This document shows positions 1-8,039 of a stretch of DNA of 64,000 bases, piece by piece. Origin of the DNA: Woeseiaceae bacterium (lineage in GTDB: Bacteria > Pseudomonadota > Gammaproteobacteria > Steroidobacterales > Woeseiaceae); NCBI GenBank assembly GCA_021773035.1, contig JAJFKU010000063.1, forward strand, positions 248,001 to 312,000. Reading direction: 5' to 3'. Every line of letters begins with the position of its first letter. The first letter of the stretch is position 1. Position numbers and translations under genes: made by a program. Under the pieces are notes generated by a model. It was not told the DNA's origin and searched no databases. It saw nothing but the letters and a program-made list of their open reading frames with translations.

Positions 1-115
1 GTGGAATGCGAACCAGCGCCTGAGTGCCGGTCAGAAAGACACGTCCGGACTCCCTGCGATAGCGATCGTCGAGTTCGTAGTTATCCAGTGGGTAGTTTGC
101 TGCCTTGGCGCTCAT
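1..115 (-). CDS. indolepyruvate ferredoxin oxidoreductase, N-terminal fragment (cut by window edge)
   Basis: The leftward reading frame begins with ATG at 113-115 and runs off the window after about 38 codons. The visible residues include the stretch GRVFLTGTQALVRIP. This resembles the opening of the fused indolepyruvate ferredoxin oxidoreductases, thiamine-diphosphate enzymes that oxidatively decarboxylate aryl-pyruvates to aryl-acetyl-CoA. That product fits the phenylacetate genes a few hundred bases away, since phenylalanine transamination followed by this enzyme gives phenylacetyl-CoA. The gene diverges from the Lrp-type regulator at 278, its likely controller. Only the N-terminus is visible, so full length and active site cannot be checked. 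Confidence 0.75.
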   Translation of the reverse strand, partial: MSAKAANYPLDNYELDDRYRRESGRVFLTGTQALVRIP

Positions 116-201
116 CTTGTTTACGTCAGCCGGGCTTTTGCTAACGCAATAGTTTCTCAGGAAATCGCCGGGTATCGGTGCCAATCATCCCGTTCTATAG
201 C

Positions 202-274
202 AATTTTTCGAGAAAAAATATCAAAATTAACCAAAAAATGGCAAAGTAATCCATATTTTCCAATTTCTGGAAAA
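202..274. promoter_or_regulatory. divergent promoter region with two inverted repeats, candidate Lrp/AsnC operator
   Basis: The AT-rich gap between the divergent oxidoreductase and Lrp-type genes holds two inverted repeats. At 202-219 AATTTTTC and GAAAAAAT are separated by two bases (7 of 8 positions pair). At 256-274 TTTTCC and GGAAAA are separated by seven bases. The second overlaps the presumed ribosome binding site of the regulator, as expected for autorepression. Binding by the adjacent Lrp-type protein is inference from position and symmetry. Confidence 0.4.
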
Positions 275-277
275 ACG

Positions 278-739
278 ATGCTTGAAATCAAGGACCAGCG
301 GCTGCTGGCTGAACTGCAGCGCGACAGCCGTCTGACGATGCAGGAACTGGCGGATAGGGTGGGTATGTCGACATCGGCGTGCTGGCGGCGCGTAAAAACG
401 CTCGAGAACGACGGCATCATCAGCCGTTACGCCGTCATCGTCGACACCCGAAAAGCAGGCTTTGGCCTGTCGTCTATGGTGCATGTATCGCTCGCGCGTC
501 ACGAGCAGAAGAACGTCGATCAATTCATCCAGGCCGTGTCGCGACACGCGGAAGTGCTGGAGTGTTTCGCGACCAGTGGCGAGGCCGATTTTCACCTGCG
601 CGTCGTCGTCGAGGACATGGATGCCTACAACCGCTTTCTCGACGATTTCATTTTCAAACTACCCGGTGTGTCACAGGTGCGTTCCAACATCGTCCTCAAG
701 GAAATCAAGTCCGACACCGCGCTGCCGTTCAGTCCCTAA
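278..739 (+). CDS. Lrp/AsnC family transcriptional regulator
   Basis: The 153-aa product has the standard Lrp/AsnC architecture. An N-terminal winged helix-turn-helix covers residues about 4-60 (MTMQELADRVGMS-type helix followed by CWRRVKTLENDGII). A C-terminal RAM/AsnC ligand-binding domain covers about 70-145, with the FATSGEADFHLRVV segment typical of the effector pocket. Length is normal for the family. The gene is divergent from the indolepyruvate oxidoreductase start at 115, and Lrp-type regulators often control the adjacent amino-acid catabolic gene, so control of aromatic amino acid breakdown is likely but unproven. It is convergent with paaZ, and a strong hairpin sits between them. 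The ATG at 278 is preceded by GGAAAA. Confidence 0.9.
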   Translation: MLEIKDQRLLAELQRDSRLTMQELADRVGMSTSACWRRVKTLENDGIISRYAVIVDTRKAGFGLSSMVHVSLARHEQKNVDQFIQAVSRHAEVLECFATSGEADFHLRVVVEDMDAYNRFLDDFIFKLPGVSQVRSNIVLKEIKSDTALPFSP

Positions 740-779
740 AGGGGTCAGAGTCCTTTAGATAAGGGCTCTGACCCCTTTT
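738..779. terminator. bidirectional hairpin terminator between convergent genes
   Basis: A 13-base stem (AAAGGGGTCAGAG at 738-750, CTCTGACCCCTTT at 766-778) encloses a loop containing a further CCTT/AAGG pairing, and ends in TTTT. It starts inside the stop codon of the Lrp-type gene and ends just before the paaZ stop, so it can serve both convergent transcripts. From memory, hairpins with a GGGGTCAGAG core recur in other marine gammaproteobacterial genomes, so it may belong to a dispersed repeat family. I see no other full copy in this window. Confidence 0.7.
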
Positions 780-784
780 GATAC

Positions 785-2839
785 CTATTGCACGGACGCC
801 CACTGCTCATCTGTAGCCACCATCGTCAGTACGTCGTACTGCGCGACTACGTCGTCGTCCTGATTCGTGACCTCCGCGTCCCAGCGCACCTCGCCGTAGC
901 CCGTTCCCGCACGCAGTGTTTTCTGCTTGCAGGCCAGCCGGACGCGCAGGCTATCGCCGTAGTTAACGGGCTGGGCAAAGCGCAGTTCGTCAACGCCGTA
1001 GTTCGCCAGTACCGGTCCGAAGTCCGGATCGACAAACAAGCCGGCGGCGAATGACACGATGAGATAGCCATGTGCAACGCGCCCGTCGAAGAACGGGTTC
1101 TTCGCGGCCGCTTCTTCGTCGGTATGGGCGTAAAACGTGTCCCCGGTAAACTCGGCGAAATGCTGAATGTCCGCCAGCGTAACCTCGCGTGTATCGGTCG
1201 TTAGCGTGTCTCCTATGTTGAGTTGTTCGAAGGTCTTGCGAAACGGATGTACGCCGGGATCGTTTTCGTCAGCACCGCGAATCCATCGATGTCCGATCGC
1301 AGTGAGCGTCTCCGGCGACCCCTGCACGGCCGTGCGCTGCATATAGTGCAATACGCCACGAATCCCGCCCATCTCTTCGCCGCCGCCCGCGCGTCCCGGG
1401 CCGCCGTGGATAAGATGCGGCAGTGGTGATCCATGCCCGGTCGACTCGGCAGCGCAATGGCGATTAATTACGACCATGCGGCCGTGGTAGGCCGCAGTGC
1501 CGAGCACGAGTTCGCGTGCAACGGCGTCGTCGTTGGTAACGATCGAACCGGCCAGGCTACCTTCGCCCAGGCGCGACAGCTCGATCGCCTCATCGATATT
1601 GTCATATGGCAGCACGGTGCTTACCGGCCCGAACGCCTCCACCGAATGTACGGCACTTGAAGTCAGTGGTTTTTCGCAATGCAGCAAGGTCGGCATGAAG
1701 AAGGCGCCCTTGTCGGCATCGGCGTCGACGACATCGAAGCTGTCACTGCCGCCATAAACGACGTCGGCCTGCTGTGAAAGTTCGGCGACACGGTCGCGTA
1801 CTTCGTCGCGCTGTCCCTGGCTGGCAAGTGCGCCCATGTCGACCTCGCGGCTGGCCGGGTTGCCGATTCGAATTTCGCCGAGCGCCGTCGACAAGGCCGC
1901 GACAACATCTGCCGCGATGGCAGATGGCGCGATAACCCGACGGATCGCCGTACATTTCTGTCCGGCCTTGCTGGTCATCTCACGGGTGACTTCCTTGATG
2001 TAGAGATCGAACTCAGGCGTGCCGGGCACGGCATCGGGACCGAGAATGGACGAGTTCAACGAATCCGTCTCGGCGGTAAACGCGACGGACTCGCTGATTA
2101 CCTTCGGATGCTGCTGCAGGAATTCGGCCGTATTCTTTGAGCCGGTAAACGCGATCGTGTCCTGGCAGTTCAGGTGCTCGAACAAGTCGCCGACGCCGCC
2201 GCAGATCAGCTGCAGAGCGCCATCCGGCAATATGCCGCTGGCGTTGATGCGCCGTACCATCAGTTCGGTCAGATACGCGGTGCTCGAGGCCGGTTTCACG
2301 ATAGCCGGCACGCCGGCCAGCAATGTCGGTGCGAGCTTCTCAAGCATTCCCCAGCACGGAAAGTTGAAGGCATTGATGTGCACGGCGGCCCCCAGCTTGG
2401 GTGTAAAAATATGCTGTGCAGTGAACGTGCCGTTCTTTGAAATTCGTTCAGGCGGGCCGTCGAGGTAGACGTGGTCGTTCGGCATTTCCCGCCGGCCTTT
2501 GCTGGAAAATACAAACAGCGTGGAAATTCCGCCGTCGATGTCGACCCAGCTGTCGCTTCGGGTAGCGCCGGTTGCGGTTGAGAGCTCGTAGAACTCTTTC
2601 TTGTGCTCCATCAGGTACTGCGCCAGCGCCTTCAGCATTTCGCCGCGCTGGTGGAAGGTGAGCCTGCGAAGGTTGTCGCCGCCGCGGCTACGTGCGTGGT
2701 GCAGTATGTCGCCAAAGTCCAGGCCGGCGCTGCTTATGGCCGCGATCGGCGCACCATCGACTGCGCTGGTTAGCAGCTTGCCGTCGCCATCGCCGTCGAC
2801 CCAGCGGTCCAGGACCAGATTACCAAGCTTCGTTTGCAT
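785..2839 (-). CDS. paaZ: bifunctional oxepin-CoA hydrolase / 3-oxo-5,6-dehydrosuberyl-CoA semialdehyde dehydrogenase PaaZ
   Basis: PaaZ opens the seven-membered oxepin-CoA ring of phenylacetate catabolism hydrolytically and oxidises the resulting semialdehyde. The 684-aa product matches the usual length. Residues about 1-510 form an aldehyde dehydrogenase domain, with the IAFTGSKNTAEF segment, the AETDSLNSS segment and the nucleophile context SKAGQKCTAIRRV. Residues about 540-684 form a MaoC-type hot-dog hydratase, with the DTFYAHTDEEAAAKNPFF and RVAHGYL segments that carry the catalytic Asp and His. The gene is divergent from paaX, separated by 75 bases, so it is probably under the same repressor as the rightward paa genes. 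The ATG at 2839 gives the normal N-terminus. Confidence 0.95.
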   Translation of the reverse strand: MQTKLGNLVLDRWVDGDGDGKLLTSAVDGAPIAAISSAGLDFGDILHHARSRGGDNLRRLTFHQRGEMLKALAQYLMEHKKEFYELSTATGATRSDSWVDIDGGISTLFVFSSKGRREMPNDHVYLDGPPERISKNGTFTAQHIFTPKLGAAVHINAFNFPCWGMLEKLAPTLLAGVPAIVKPASSTAYLTELMVRRINASGILPDGALQLICGGVGDLFEHLNCQDTIAFTGSKNTAEFLQQHPKVISESVAFTAETDSLNSSILGPDAVPGTPEFDLYIKEVTREMTSKAGQKCTAIRRVIAPSAIAADVVAALSTALGEIRIGNPASREVDMGALASQGQRDEVRDRVAELSQQADVVYGGSDSFDVVDADADKGAFFMPTLLHCEKPLTSSAVHSVEAFGPVSTVLPYDNIDEAIELSRLGEGSLAGSIVTNDDAVARELVLGTAAYHGRMVVINRHCAAESTGHGSPLPHLIHGGPGRAGGGEEMGGIRGVLHYMQRTAVQGSPETLTAIGHRWIRGADENDPGVHPFRKTFEQLNIGDTLTTDTREVTLADIQHFAEFTGDTFYAHTDEEAAAKNPFFDGRVAHGYLIVSFAAGLFVDPDFGPVLANYGVDELRFAQPVNYGDSLRVRLACKQKTLRAGTGYGEVRWDAEVTNQDDDVVAQYDVLTMVATDEQWASVQ

Positions 2840-2851
2840 ACAAAAAACAAC

Positions 2852-2875
2852 CTGATTTGAAAAAAAGTGTATCAG
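2852..2875. promoter_or_regulatory. inverted repeat in the paaZ/paaX divergent promoter, possible PaaX operator
   Basis: CTGAT at 2852-2856 and ATCAG at 2871-2875 form a short inverted repeat with a 14-base AT-rich spacer, inside the 75-base gap between paaZ and paaX. The location suits repression of both divergent units by PaaX. The symmetry is short and does not match the E. coli PaaX spacing, so this is only a candidate. Confidence 0.25.
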
Positions 2876-2914
2876 ATTGTACGGTCAACCCGGTTGAAAG
2901 CAAGCGGACGGTAA

Positions 2915-3877
2915 ATGAAGGTTGAAACGGCGTGTCGCCGCCTGGTTGAGGAATTCAGATCGCGAGCGACGCTACGTTCGGGCTCGCTGATAACCACCGT
3001 GTTCGGCGACTCAATCGCCCCGCGCGGCGGCAAAGTCTGGCTGGGAAGCCTGATTGCGGTGATGGCCGACTTCGGTATCAGCGAACGCCTGGTCAGGACG
3101 TCCGTCTTTCGCCTGGCGCGCGATGGCTGGCTCAGGTCCGAACAGATCGGGCGGCGTTCGTACTACGGTCTCACCGACGATGGCCGCGAACGTTTTGACC
3201 AGGCGACACATCGAATCTACGGAGCGCCGACGACGGACTGGGATGGACAGTGGTGCCTGTTGCTGTTGTCGGGTCTCGATACTGCTGCGCGTGAAAGGGT
3301 TCGAAAGGAATGCGCCTGGCTGGGTTTCGGACCGATGTCAGCCAATGTACTTGCGCACCCGGCGCCGAACCTGGCGGACCTGGATGTTACGATCCAGCGC
3401 CTGGACGTCGCAGGCGAACTCGTTGTGCTCAGCGGGCAGACGGTAAGGAACGAGGCGGGCATGCGACGACTGGCGCACGAAAGCTGGAACCTGGCCGACC
3501 TCGATCTGCGCTACGGAGAATTTGTAGCGACCTTCCGTCCCGTCATGGGCGCGCTGCAAAAGGACTCACAACTATCTGACCAGACAGCATTTCTGGCGAG
3601 GACACTGCTGATTCAGGAGTACCGCAAAACCCTGTTGCGCGATCCAATGTTGCCACAGGAGCTGTTGCCGGCCGATTGGCAGGGCGCAGCAGCATACCGG
3701 CTTTGCCGAAACCTGTACCGGGTTTTGCATAGCGGTGCGGACCGATACCTGAGCGCAGCAATGCAGACGGCCGATGGTCCGTTGCCGCCGCCAGCGCCGG
3801 CGTTTGCGAACCGCTTCGGCGGCCTCGCGCAGGCCGGCAGCGAGAACACAACAGGGAGAAAAGTCAGCAATGGATGA
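2915..3877 (+). CDS. paaX: phenylacetic acid degradation operon repressor PaaX
   Basis: PaaX represses the paa genes and is released by phenylacetyl-CoA. The 320-aa protein has a PaaX-type N-terminal winged-helix domain (residues about 10-90), with the characteristic WLGSLIAVMADFGISERLVR and RLARDGWL segments, followed by the PaaX central and C-terminal ligand domains (SWNLADLDLRYGEF region). Length fits the family. It heads the rightward cluster, and its last 8 bases overlap the start of paaI, so repressor and catabolic genes are probably one transcript and autoregulated. The start ATG at 2915 has only a weak ribosome binding site. Confidence 0.95.
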   Translation: MKVETACRRLVEEFRSRATLRSGSLITTVFGDSIAPRGGKVWLGSLIAVMADFGISERLVRTSVFRLARDGWLRSEQIGRRSYYGLTDDGRERFDQATHRIYGAPTTDWDGQWCLLLLSGLDTAARERVRKECAWLGFGPMSANVLAHPAPNLADLDVTIQRLDVAGELVVLSGQTVRNEAGMRRLAHESWNLADLDLRYGEFVATFRPVMGALQKDSQLSDQTAFLARTLLIQEYRKTLLRDPMLPQELLPADWQGAAAYRLCRNLYRVLHSGADRYLSAAMQTADGPLPPPAPAFANRFGGLAQAGSENTTGRKVSNG

Positions 3878-4295
3878 ACATGAGATCGCGCGCCGCTGCG
3901 GCGAAGAAATGTGGCGAAAGGACAAGGCGTCGCATGCACTGGGTATCGAGATCGACGTTCCCGAGGTCGGCGCGGCCGTCGCAACGATGCAGATTCGTGA
4001 GGATATGGTAAACGGTCTTGATGTTTGCCATGGCGGCCTGGTCGTAGCTCTGGCCGATACCGCATTCGCCTTTGCCTGCAACGCCTATGACCAGATTACC
4101 GTAGCCGCATCGGTGCAAATTGAATTCCTGCGGCCCGGCCGTCTGGGCGACCGGTTGCAGGCGACAGCCAGTGAGGACTACCGCGGCCGTAAGAGCGGCT
4201 ACTACACGGTCGAGGTCCGGAACCAGGACGCCCAACTGGTCGCGTTGTTCCGTGGCCGTTCGGCAAGTACCGGGAAGCCCCTGTTGCCGGCCTAA
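3870..4295 (+). CDS. paaI: hydroxyphenylacetyl-CoA thioesterase PaaI
   Basis: PaaI is a cytoplasmic hot-dog thioesterase that hydrolyses ring-hydroxylated or stalled phenylacetyl-CoA derivatives and so frees CoA from dead-end products of the paa pathway. The 141-aa product has the family segment NGLDVCHGGLVVALADTAFA (residues about 47-66). This supplies the Asn, the HGG loop and the catalytic Asp known from E. coli PaaI. I chose the ATG at 3870 because it gives a normal-length enzyme and overlaps the paaX stop. An upstream in-frame start at 3774 would add 32 unrelated residues. Confidence 0.9.
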   Translation: MDEHEIARRCGEEMWRKDKASHALGIEIDVPEVGAAVATMQIREDMVNGLDVCHGGLVVALADTAFAFACNAYDQITVAASVQIEFLRPGRLGDRLQATASEDYRGRKSGYYTVEVRNQDAQLVALFRGRSASTGKPLLPA

Positions 4296-4366
4296 AGCGA
4301 TACGCAAAAGATTGAAAATATCAAAAAACCGTGACACATTAGCAGCGAAGTTGCCGGAGCTATCGA

Positions 4367-5353
4367 ATGTACACACAAGGCCTGGACCAGGCAGGAAAGG
4401 ACAAACAGCTTGCCTCGGAGGCTGAGGATCGGCTGTCCGCCTTTCAGGCGCGCGTCGACGCGGAAGAAAAAATCGAGGCCAAGGACTGGATGCCCGAGGC
4501 GTATCGACGCACGCTCGTCCGACAGATATCGCAGCATGCGCACTCGGAGATTATTGGTATGCAGCCGGAGGGCAACTGGCTGACGCGTGCACCCAGTCTG
4601 AAACGCAAGGCCATTCTGCTGGCGAAAGTTCAGGATGAGGCCGGCCACGGCCTGTATCTGTACTCGGCAGCCGAGACCCTGGGTGTTTCTCGCGACCAGA
4701 TGGTCGCCGATCTTCTAAGCGGCAAAGCAAAGTACTCGAGCATCTTCAACTATCCGACGCTGAGCTGGGCCGACATCGGCGCCATCGGCTGGCTGGTGGA
4801 CGGTGCGGCGATCATGAACCAGATTCCGCTGTGTCGCTGCTCATACGGACCGTATGCGCGCGCGATGGTGCGCGTCTGTAAAGAAGAGAGTTTTCATCAG
4901 CGCCAGGGTTTCGACATCATGCACGCCCTGTGCAGTGGTAGCGACAAGCAAAAGGCAATGGCACAGGACGCGCTGGATCGCTGGTGGTGGCCGTCGCTGA
5001 TGATGTTCGGGCCCAACGATTCCGAATCGAAACACTCGGCGCAGTCCATGGCCTGGAAAATAAAGCGCTTCAGCAATGACGAGCTGCGTCAGAAGTTTGT
5101 AGATGTCACGGTACAGCAGGCCGATTTTCTTGGCTTGAGCATTCCTGACGATGACTTGCAGTTTGATGATACGACCGGGCACTACACGTTTGGTGAGATC
5201 GACTGGCAGGAGTTTCTCGACGTGATTGCAGGCAACGGGCCGTGCAACAGGCAGCGTCTGGAGAAACGTAAGCAAGCTCATGATGACGGTGCATGGGTGC
5301 GTGAAGCAGCGCAGGAATACGCACTTAAGCAGGCAGCCCGGACGGCTGCCTGA
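4367..5353 (+). CDS. paaA: 1,2-phenylacetyl-CoA epoxidase, catalytic subunit PaaA
   Basis: PaaA is the di-iron oxygenase subunit of the PaaABCE complex, which epoxidises the aromatic ring of phenylacetyl-CoA. The 328-aa protein is a ferritin-like helical bundle with the expected metal-ligand segments QHAHSEIIG, QDEAGHGLYLYSAAE and CKEESFHQRQGFD. It is first of the five-gene block paaABCDE, with small gaps or 4-7 base overlaps that indicate one transcript. GGAG precedes the ATG at a usual distance. The ligase PaaK and the later enzymes PaaF, PaaG, PaaH and PaaJ are not in this window. Confidence 0.95.
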   Translation: MYTQGLDQAGKDKQLASEAEDRLSAFQARVDAEEKIEAKDWMPEAYRRTLVRQISQHAHSEIIGMQPEGNWLTRAPSLKRKAILLAKVQDEAGHGLYLYSAAETLGVSRDQMVADLLSGKAKYSSIFNYPTLSWADIGAIGWLVDGAAIMNQIPLCRCSYGPYARAMVRVCKEESFHQRQGFDIMHALCSGSDKQKAMAQDALDRWWWPSLMMFGPNDSESKHSAQSMAWKIKRFSNDELRQKFVDVTVQQADFLGLSIPDDDLQFDDTTGHYTFGEIDWQEFLDVIAGNGPCNRQRLEKRKQAHDDGAWVREAAQEYALKQAARTAA

Positions 5354-5364
5354 GAGGAATCAAC

Positions 5365-5652
5365 ATGTCAAAACAGGAATGGCCACTCTACGAAGTTTTT
5401 ATTCGCAGCAAGGCAGGTTTAAGTCACCGGCATGCGGGCAGTGTGCATGCAGCCGATGATCAGATGGCGCTGGACAACGCGCGCGATACCTATACCCGCC
5501 GTAGCGAAGGGGTAAGCCTTTGGGTGGTGCGCTCCGACCGCATCGTGGCATCGGACCCGGCTGAAAGCGCCGCATTCTTCGAACCGGCCGAAGACAAGAT
5601 CTATCGTCACCCGACGTTTTATGACATCCCTGACGGCGTCGAAAACCTGTGA
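5365..5652 (+). CDS. paaB: 1,2-phenylacetyl-CoA epoxidase subunit PaaB
   Basis: This 95-aa protein matches the small PaaB subunit, which bridges PaaA/PaaC dimers in the epoxidase complex and has no catalytic residues of its own. The opening segment WPLYEVFIRSKAGLSHRHAGSVHA and the later SEGVSLWVVRS are the conserved PaaB parts. It lies 11 bases after paaA and overlaps the paaC start by four bases (GTGA). Its length is typical and nothing is missing. Confidence 0.95.
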   Translation: MSKQEWPLYEVFIRSKAGLSHRHAGSVHAADDQMALDNARDTYTRRSEGVSLWVVRSDRIVASDPAESAAFFEPAEDKIYRHPTFYDIPDGVENL

Positions 5653-6407
5653 ACAGTGAGCAGGCATTGAACCGGTATACGTTGCGATTGGCTGACAACG
5701 CGCTGATTCTCGCGCAAAGAATGCTTGAGCTGGTCGCAGCAGGACCGGAGCTCGAGGAAGAGCTGGCGAACGCCAATTTCGCACTGGATTATATTGGTCA
5801 GGCACGCATGTTCTACAGTTACGCCGCCGAACGCGAAGGGCAGGGGCGGACAGAGGATGACTTCGCGTTTATGCGCGACGAACATGAGTTCGGCAACCTG
5901 TTGCTGCTGGAACAGCCTAACGGCCACTTCGGTGACGCGTTGGTTCGACAGTTTCTATTCGAAATATTCTACCGACACCTGCTGGATGCATTGACGCAAT
6001 GCGCCGACCAGCGGCTCCGCGAAATCGCGGCACGTGCCATAAAGGAAGTCGACTACCACTGCCGCCATAGTTCGCAATGGATGATTCGCCTGGGGGACGG
6101 TACCGGGTTCAGCCATGCGCGCGTGCAGGCTTCTCTCGATGACGCCTGGCGATTCACCGGCGAAATGTTCGTAGCCGATGATGTGGACAAACTTATGCAG
6201 GACGGTTTCGATGGACCGGACCTTGCAGCGATACATGCGCTGTGGCGTCGCGACGTCGGGAAAGTCGTCGCGGAGGCGACGCTGGACCTGCCCGCCGACG
6301 AATGGATGGCCGACGGCGGAAAACAGGGGCGGCACAGCGAGCATTTCGGGTTTCTGCTGGCCGAGATGCAGTATTTGCAACGTTCGTTTCCCGGTGCAAC
6401 ATGGTAG
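5649..6407 (+). CDS. paaC: 1,2-phenylacetyl-CoA epoxidase structural subunit PaaC
   Basis: PaaC is a ferritin-fold partner of PaaA that stabilises it and has lost oxygenase function in the family. The 252-aa product shows the PaaC segments LADNALILAQRMLELVAAGP, LDYIGQARMFYSYAAEREG and KEVDYHCRHSSQWMIRLGDG. The GTG start at 5649 overlaps the paaB stop in the usual coupled manner. Its own stop overlaps the paaD ATG by seven bases. Nothing unusual is seen. Confidence 0.95.
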   Translation: MNSEQALNRYTLRLADNALILAQRMLELVAAGPELEEELANANFALDYIGQARMFYSYAAEREGQGRTEDDFAFMRDEHEFGNLLLLEQPNGHFGDALVRQFLFEIFYRHLLDALTQCADQRLREIAARAIKEVDYHCRHSSQWMIRLGDGTGFSHARVQASLDDAWRFTGEMFVADDVDKLMQDGFDGPDLAAIHALWRRDVGKVVAEATLDLPADEWMADGGKQGRHSEHFGFLLAEMQYLQRSFPGATW

Positions 6408-6862
6408 CCACGGACGTCAGCAAGGCGCAGGTTATGGAGTGGCTGGCGAGTGTGCCGGACCCGGAAATCCCGGTGCTGAGTATTCTCGATCTCGGCATCG
6501 TTCGCGACGTCGACGTCCAGAGCACAGTGACGGTCACGCTGACTCCGACCTATTCCGGATGTCCGGCGACCGAAGTCATTGAATCGAGTGTGCTGGCCGC
6601 ACTGAAACAACACGGCGTCGACGACATCGTCATAAAACGTGCCCTGTCGCCGCCATGGACAACGGACTGGATCAGCGCCGACGGTCGCGAAAAGATGCGT
6701 CGCTATGGTATTGCTCCGCCAACACCATCAAAGCAGGTCGCCTGTCCACAATGCGAATCGTTGCATACCGAGCGCGTCAGCGAATTCGGATCGACCGCCT
6801 GCAAAGCCGCGTGGCGTTGCCGCGACTGCCTCGAACCCTTCGAATACTTCAAGTGCCTATGA
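6401..6862 (+). CDS. paaD: phenylacetyl-CoA epoxidase maturation protein PaaD
   Basis: PaaD is a MIP18/DUF59-family protein needed for assembly of the epoxidase and probably involved in iron or iron-sulfur delivery. The 153-aa product has the DUF59 segment VPDPEIPVLSILDLGIVRDV (about 17-36) and TYSGCPATEVIE. A C-terminal zinc-ribbon-like part has CPQC and CRDC pairs, which is the PaaD hallmark. I chose the ATG at 6401, which overlaps the paaC stop; the longer frame from 6242 lies inside paaC. The paaD stop overlaps the paaE start (ATGA). Confidence 0.93.
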   Translation: MVATDVSKAQVMEWLASVPDPEIPVLSILDLGIVRDVDVQSTVTVTLTPTYSGCPATEVIESSVLAALKQHGVDDIVIKRALSPPWTTDWISADGREKMRRYGIAPPTPSKQVACPQCESLHTERVSEFGSTACKAAWRCRDCLEPFEYFKCL

Positions 6863-7929
6863 AACAGTTTCATCCCTTAGTCGTCAGTGCTAGTGAATCC
6901 GAAACCCGCGATTCGATTCGTATTGCTCTCGAGGTGCCTGAGACCTTACGTGACGAGTATGCCTTTCAGCCCGGGCAGCATCTGCCGGTACAGATCGAGT
7001 GCGACGGCAAGAAGCTGCGGCGCACTTACAGTATCTGCTCTGAACCGGGCGAGTGGCCTCTGCAGATCGGCGTTCGTGTGCAGCCGGGCGGTCAGTTTTC
7101 CGAGTTCGCGGCCAACGAGCTGCGGCCCGGCGATACGCTGGATGTCATGCCGCCAAACGGCCAGTTCCACGCCGTGCCGGATGCTGCGAATGCGAAACGC
7201 TATCTTGGCTTTGCCGCCGGTAGCGGCATCACGCCGATTCTGTCGATTGTTACATCATTGTTACGGGCCGAACCCGACAGTCGCTTTACGCTGTTTTATG
7301 GCAACCGGACACAGGGCACGACCATGTTCATCGACGACCTGTATGCGCTCAAGAACCGCTATCCGGAGCGCTTGCAGCTGCACTTTCTGTTCAGCCGCGA
7401 AGAGCAGGAGTTCGCGGTCGCCAGTGGTCGCCTCGACGCGGCGAAGGTCCGCGAACTGTTCGCGCTTTTTTGTCGTCAAGGCGTCCCCGACGAAGCCTTC
7501 GTCTGCGGTCCGGATACGATGATAGCGACGGTAACCGAGACGCTGACCGAACTCGGCCTGCCGGCCGAAGCACTGCACGCCGAACGCTTCGGTGCACCGA
7601 GAAAGCCGGGTAAGACAGCGCCTGCAGCGCAGGCCGATAGCGGCGACGTGGCCACCGTGACCGTGCTCATGGACGGTCACAAGAAGACCTTCGAGATGCC
7701 CCGCAGCGGAATCAATATTGTCGATGCCGCGGCAGAGCAGGGGGTCGAATTGCCGTACTCCTGTAAAGGCGGCGTCTGCGCTACCTGTCGCACACACGTG
7801 CAGCAGGGCGAAGTAGAAATGGCGACCAACTATGGCCTGGAGCCGTGGGAGGTTGACAAGGGTTTTGTGCTGGCCTGCCAGTGCACGCCGCTCAGCGACG
7901 AGATATTGCTGAACTATGATAAAACCTGA
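6859..7929 (+). CDS. paaE: 1,2-phenylacetyl-CoA epoxidase reductase subunit PaaE
   Basis: PaaE passes electrons from NAD(P)H through FAD and a plant-type 2Fe-2S cluster to PaaA. The 356-aa product has an N-terminal FAD-binding barrel with RTYSICSE. The central NAD-binding domain has FAAGSGITPILSI. The C-terminal ferredoxin has the CKGGVCATC ligand cluster (about residues 299-307) and a further Cys in LACQC. The start at 6859 overlaps paaD (ATGA); upstream in-frame starts lie inside paaD. The paa block ends here and is followed by 110 non-coding bases. Confidence 0.95.
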   Translation: MKQFHPLVVSASESETRDSIRIALEVPETLRDEYAFQPGQHLPVQIECDGKKLRRTYSICSEPGEWPLQIGVRVQPGGQFSEFAANELRPGDTLDVMPPNGQFHAVPDAANAKRYLGFAAGSGITPILSIVTSLLRAEPDSRFTLFYGNRTQGTTMFIDDLYALKNRYPERLQLHFLFSREEQEFAVASGRLDAAKVRELFALFCRQGVPDEAFVCGPDTMIATVTETLTELGLPAEALHAERFGAPRKPGKTAPAAQADSGDVATVTVLMDGHKKTFEMPRSGINIVDAAAEQGVELPYSCKGGVCATCRTHVQQGEVEMATNYGLEPWEVDKGFVLACQCTPLSDEILLNYDKT

Positions 7930-7996
7930 TTTCGGCCCGTTTGGCGCGATTTCAAAACTGCCCTCAGAGCAATCATCGTAAAATTTAGCATTATCT

Positions 7997-8013
7997 GCGC
8001 CCGGCTCGGGCGC
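7997..8013 (+). other. perfect 7-bp hairpin in the fabA leader
   Basis: GCGCCCG and CGGGCGC flank a three-base loop, 27 bases before the fabA ATG. No run of T follows, so it is a poor intrinsic terminator for the paa operon. It could be a leader structure that affects fabA translation or an operator. AT-rich bases 7978-7994 upstream could hold the promoter. Confidence 0.4.
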
Positions 8014-8039
8014 TGAACGACACGATCGCCGGAGGGCGT

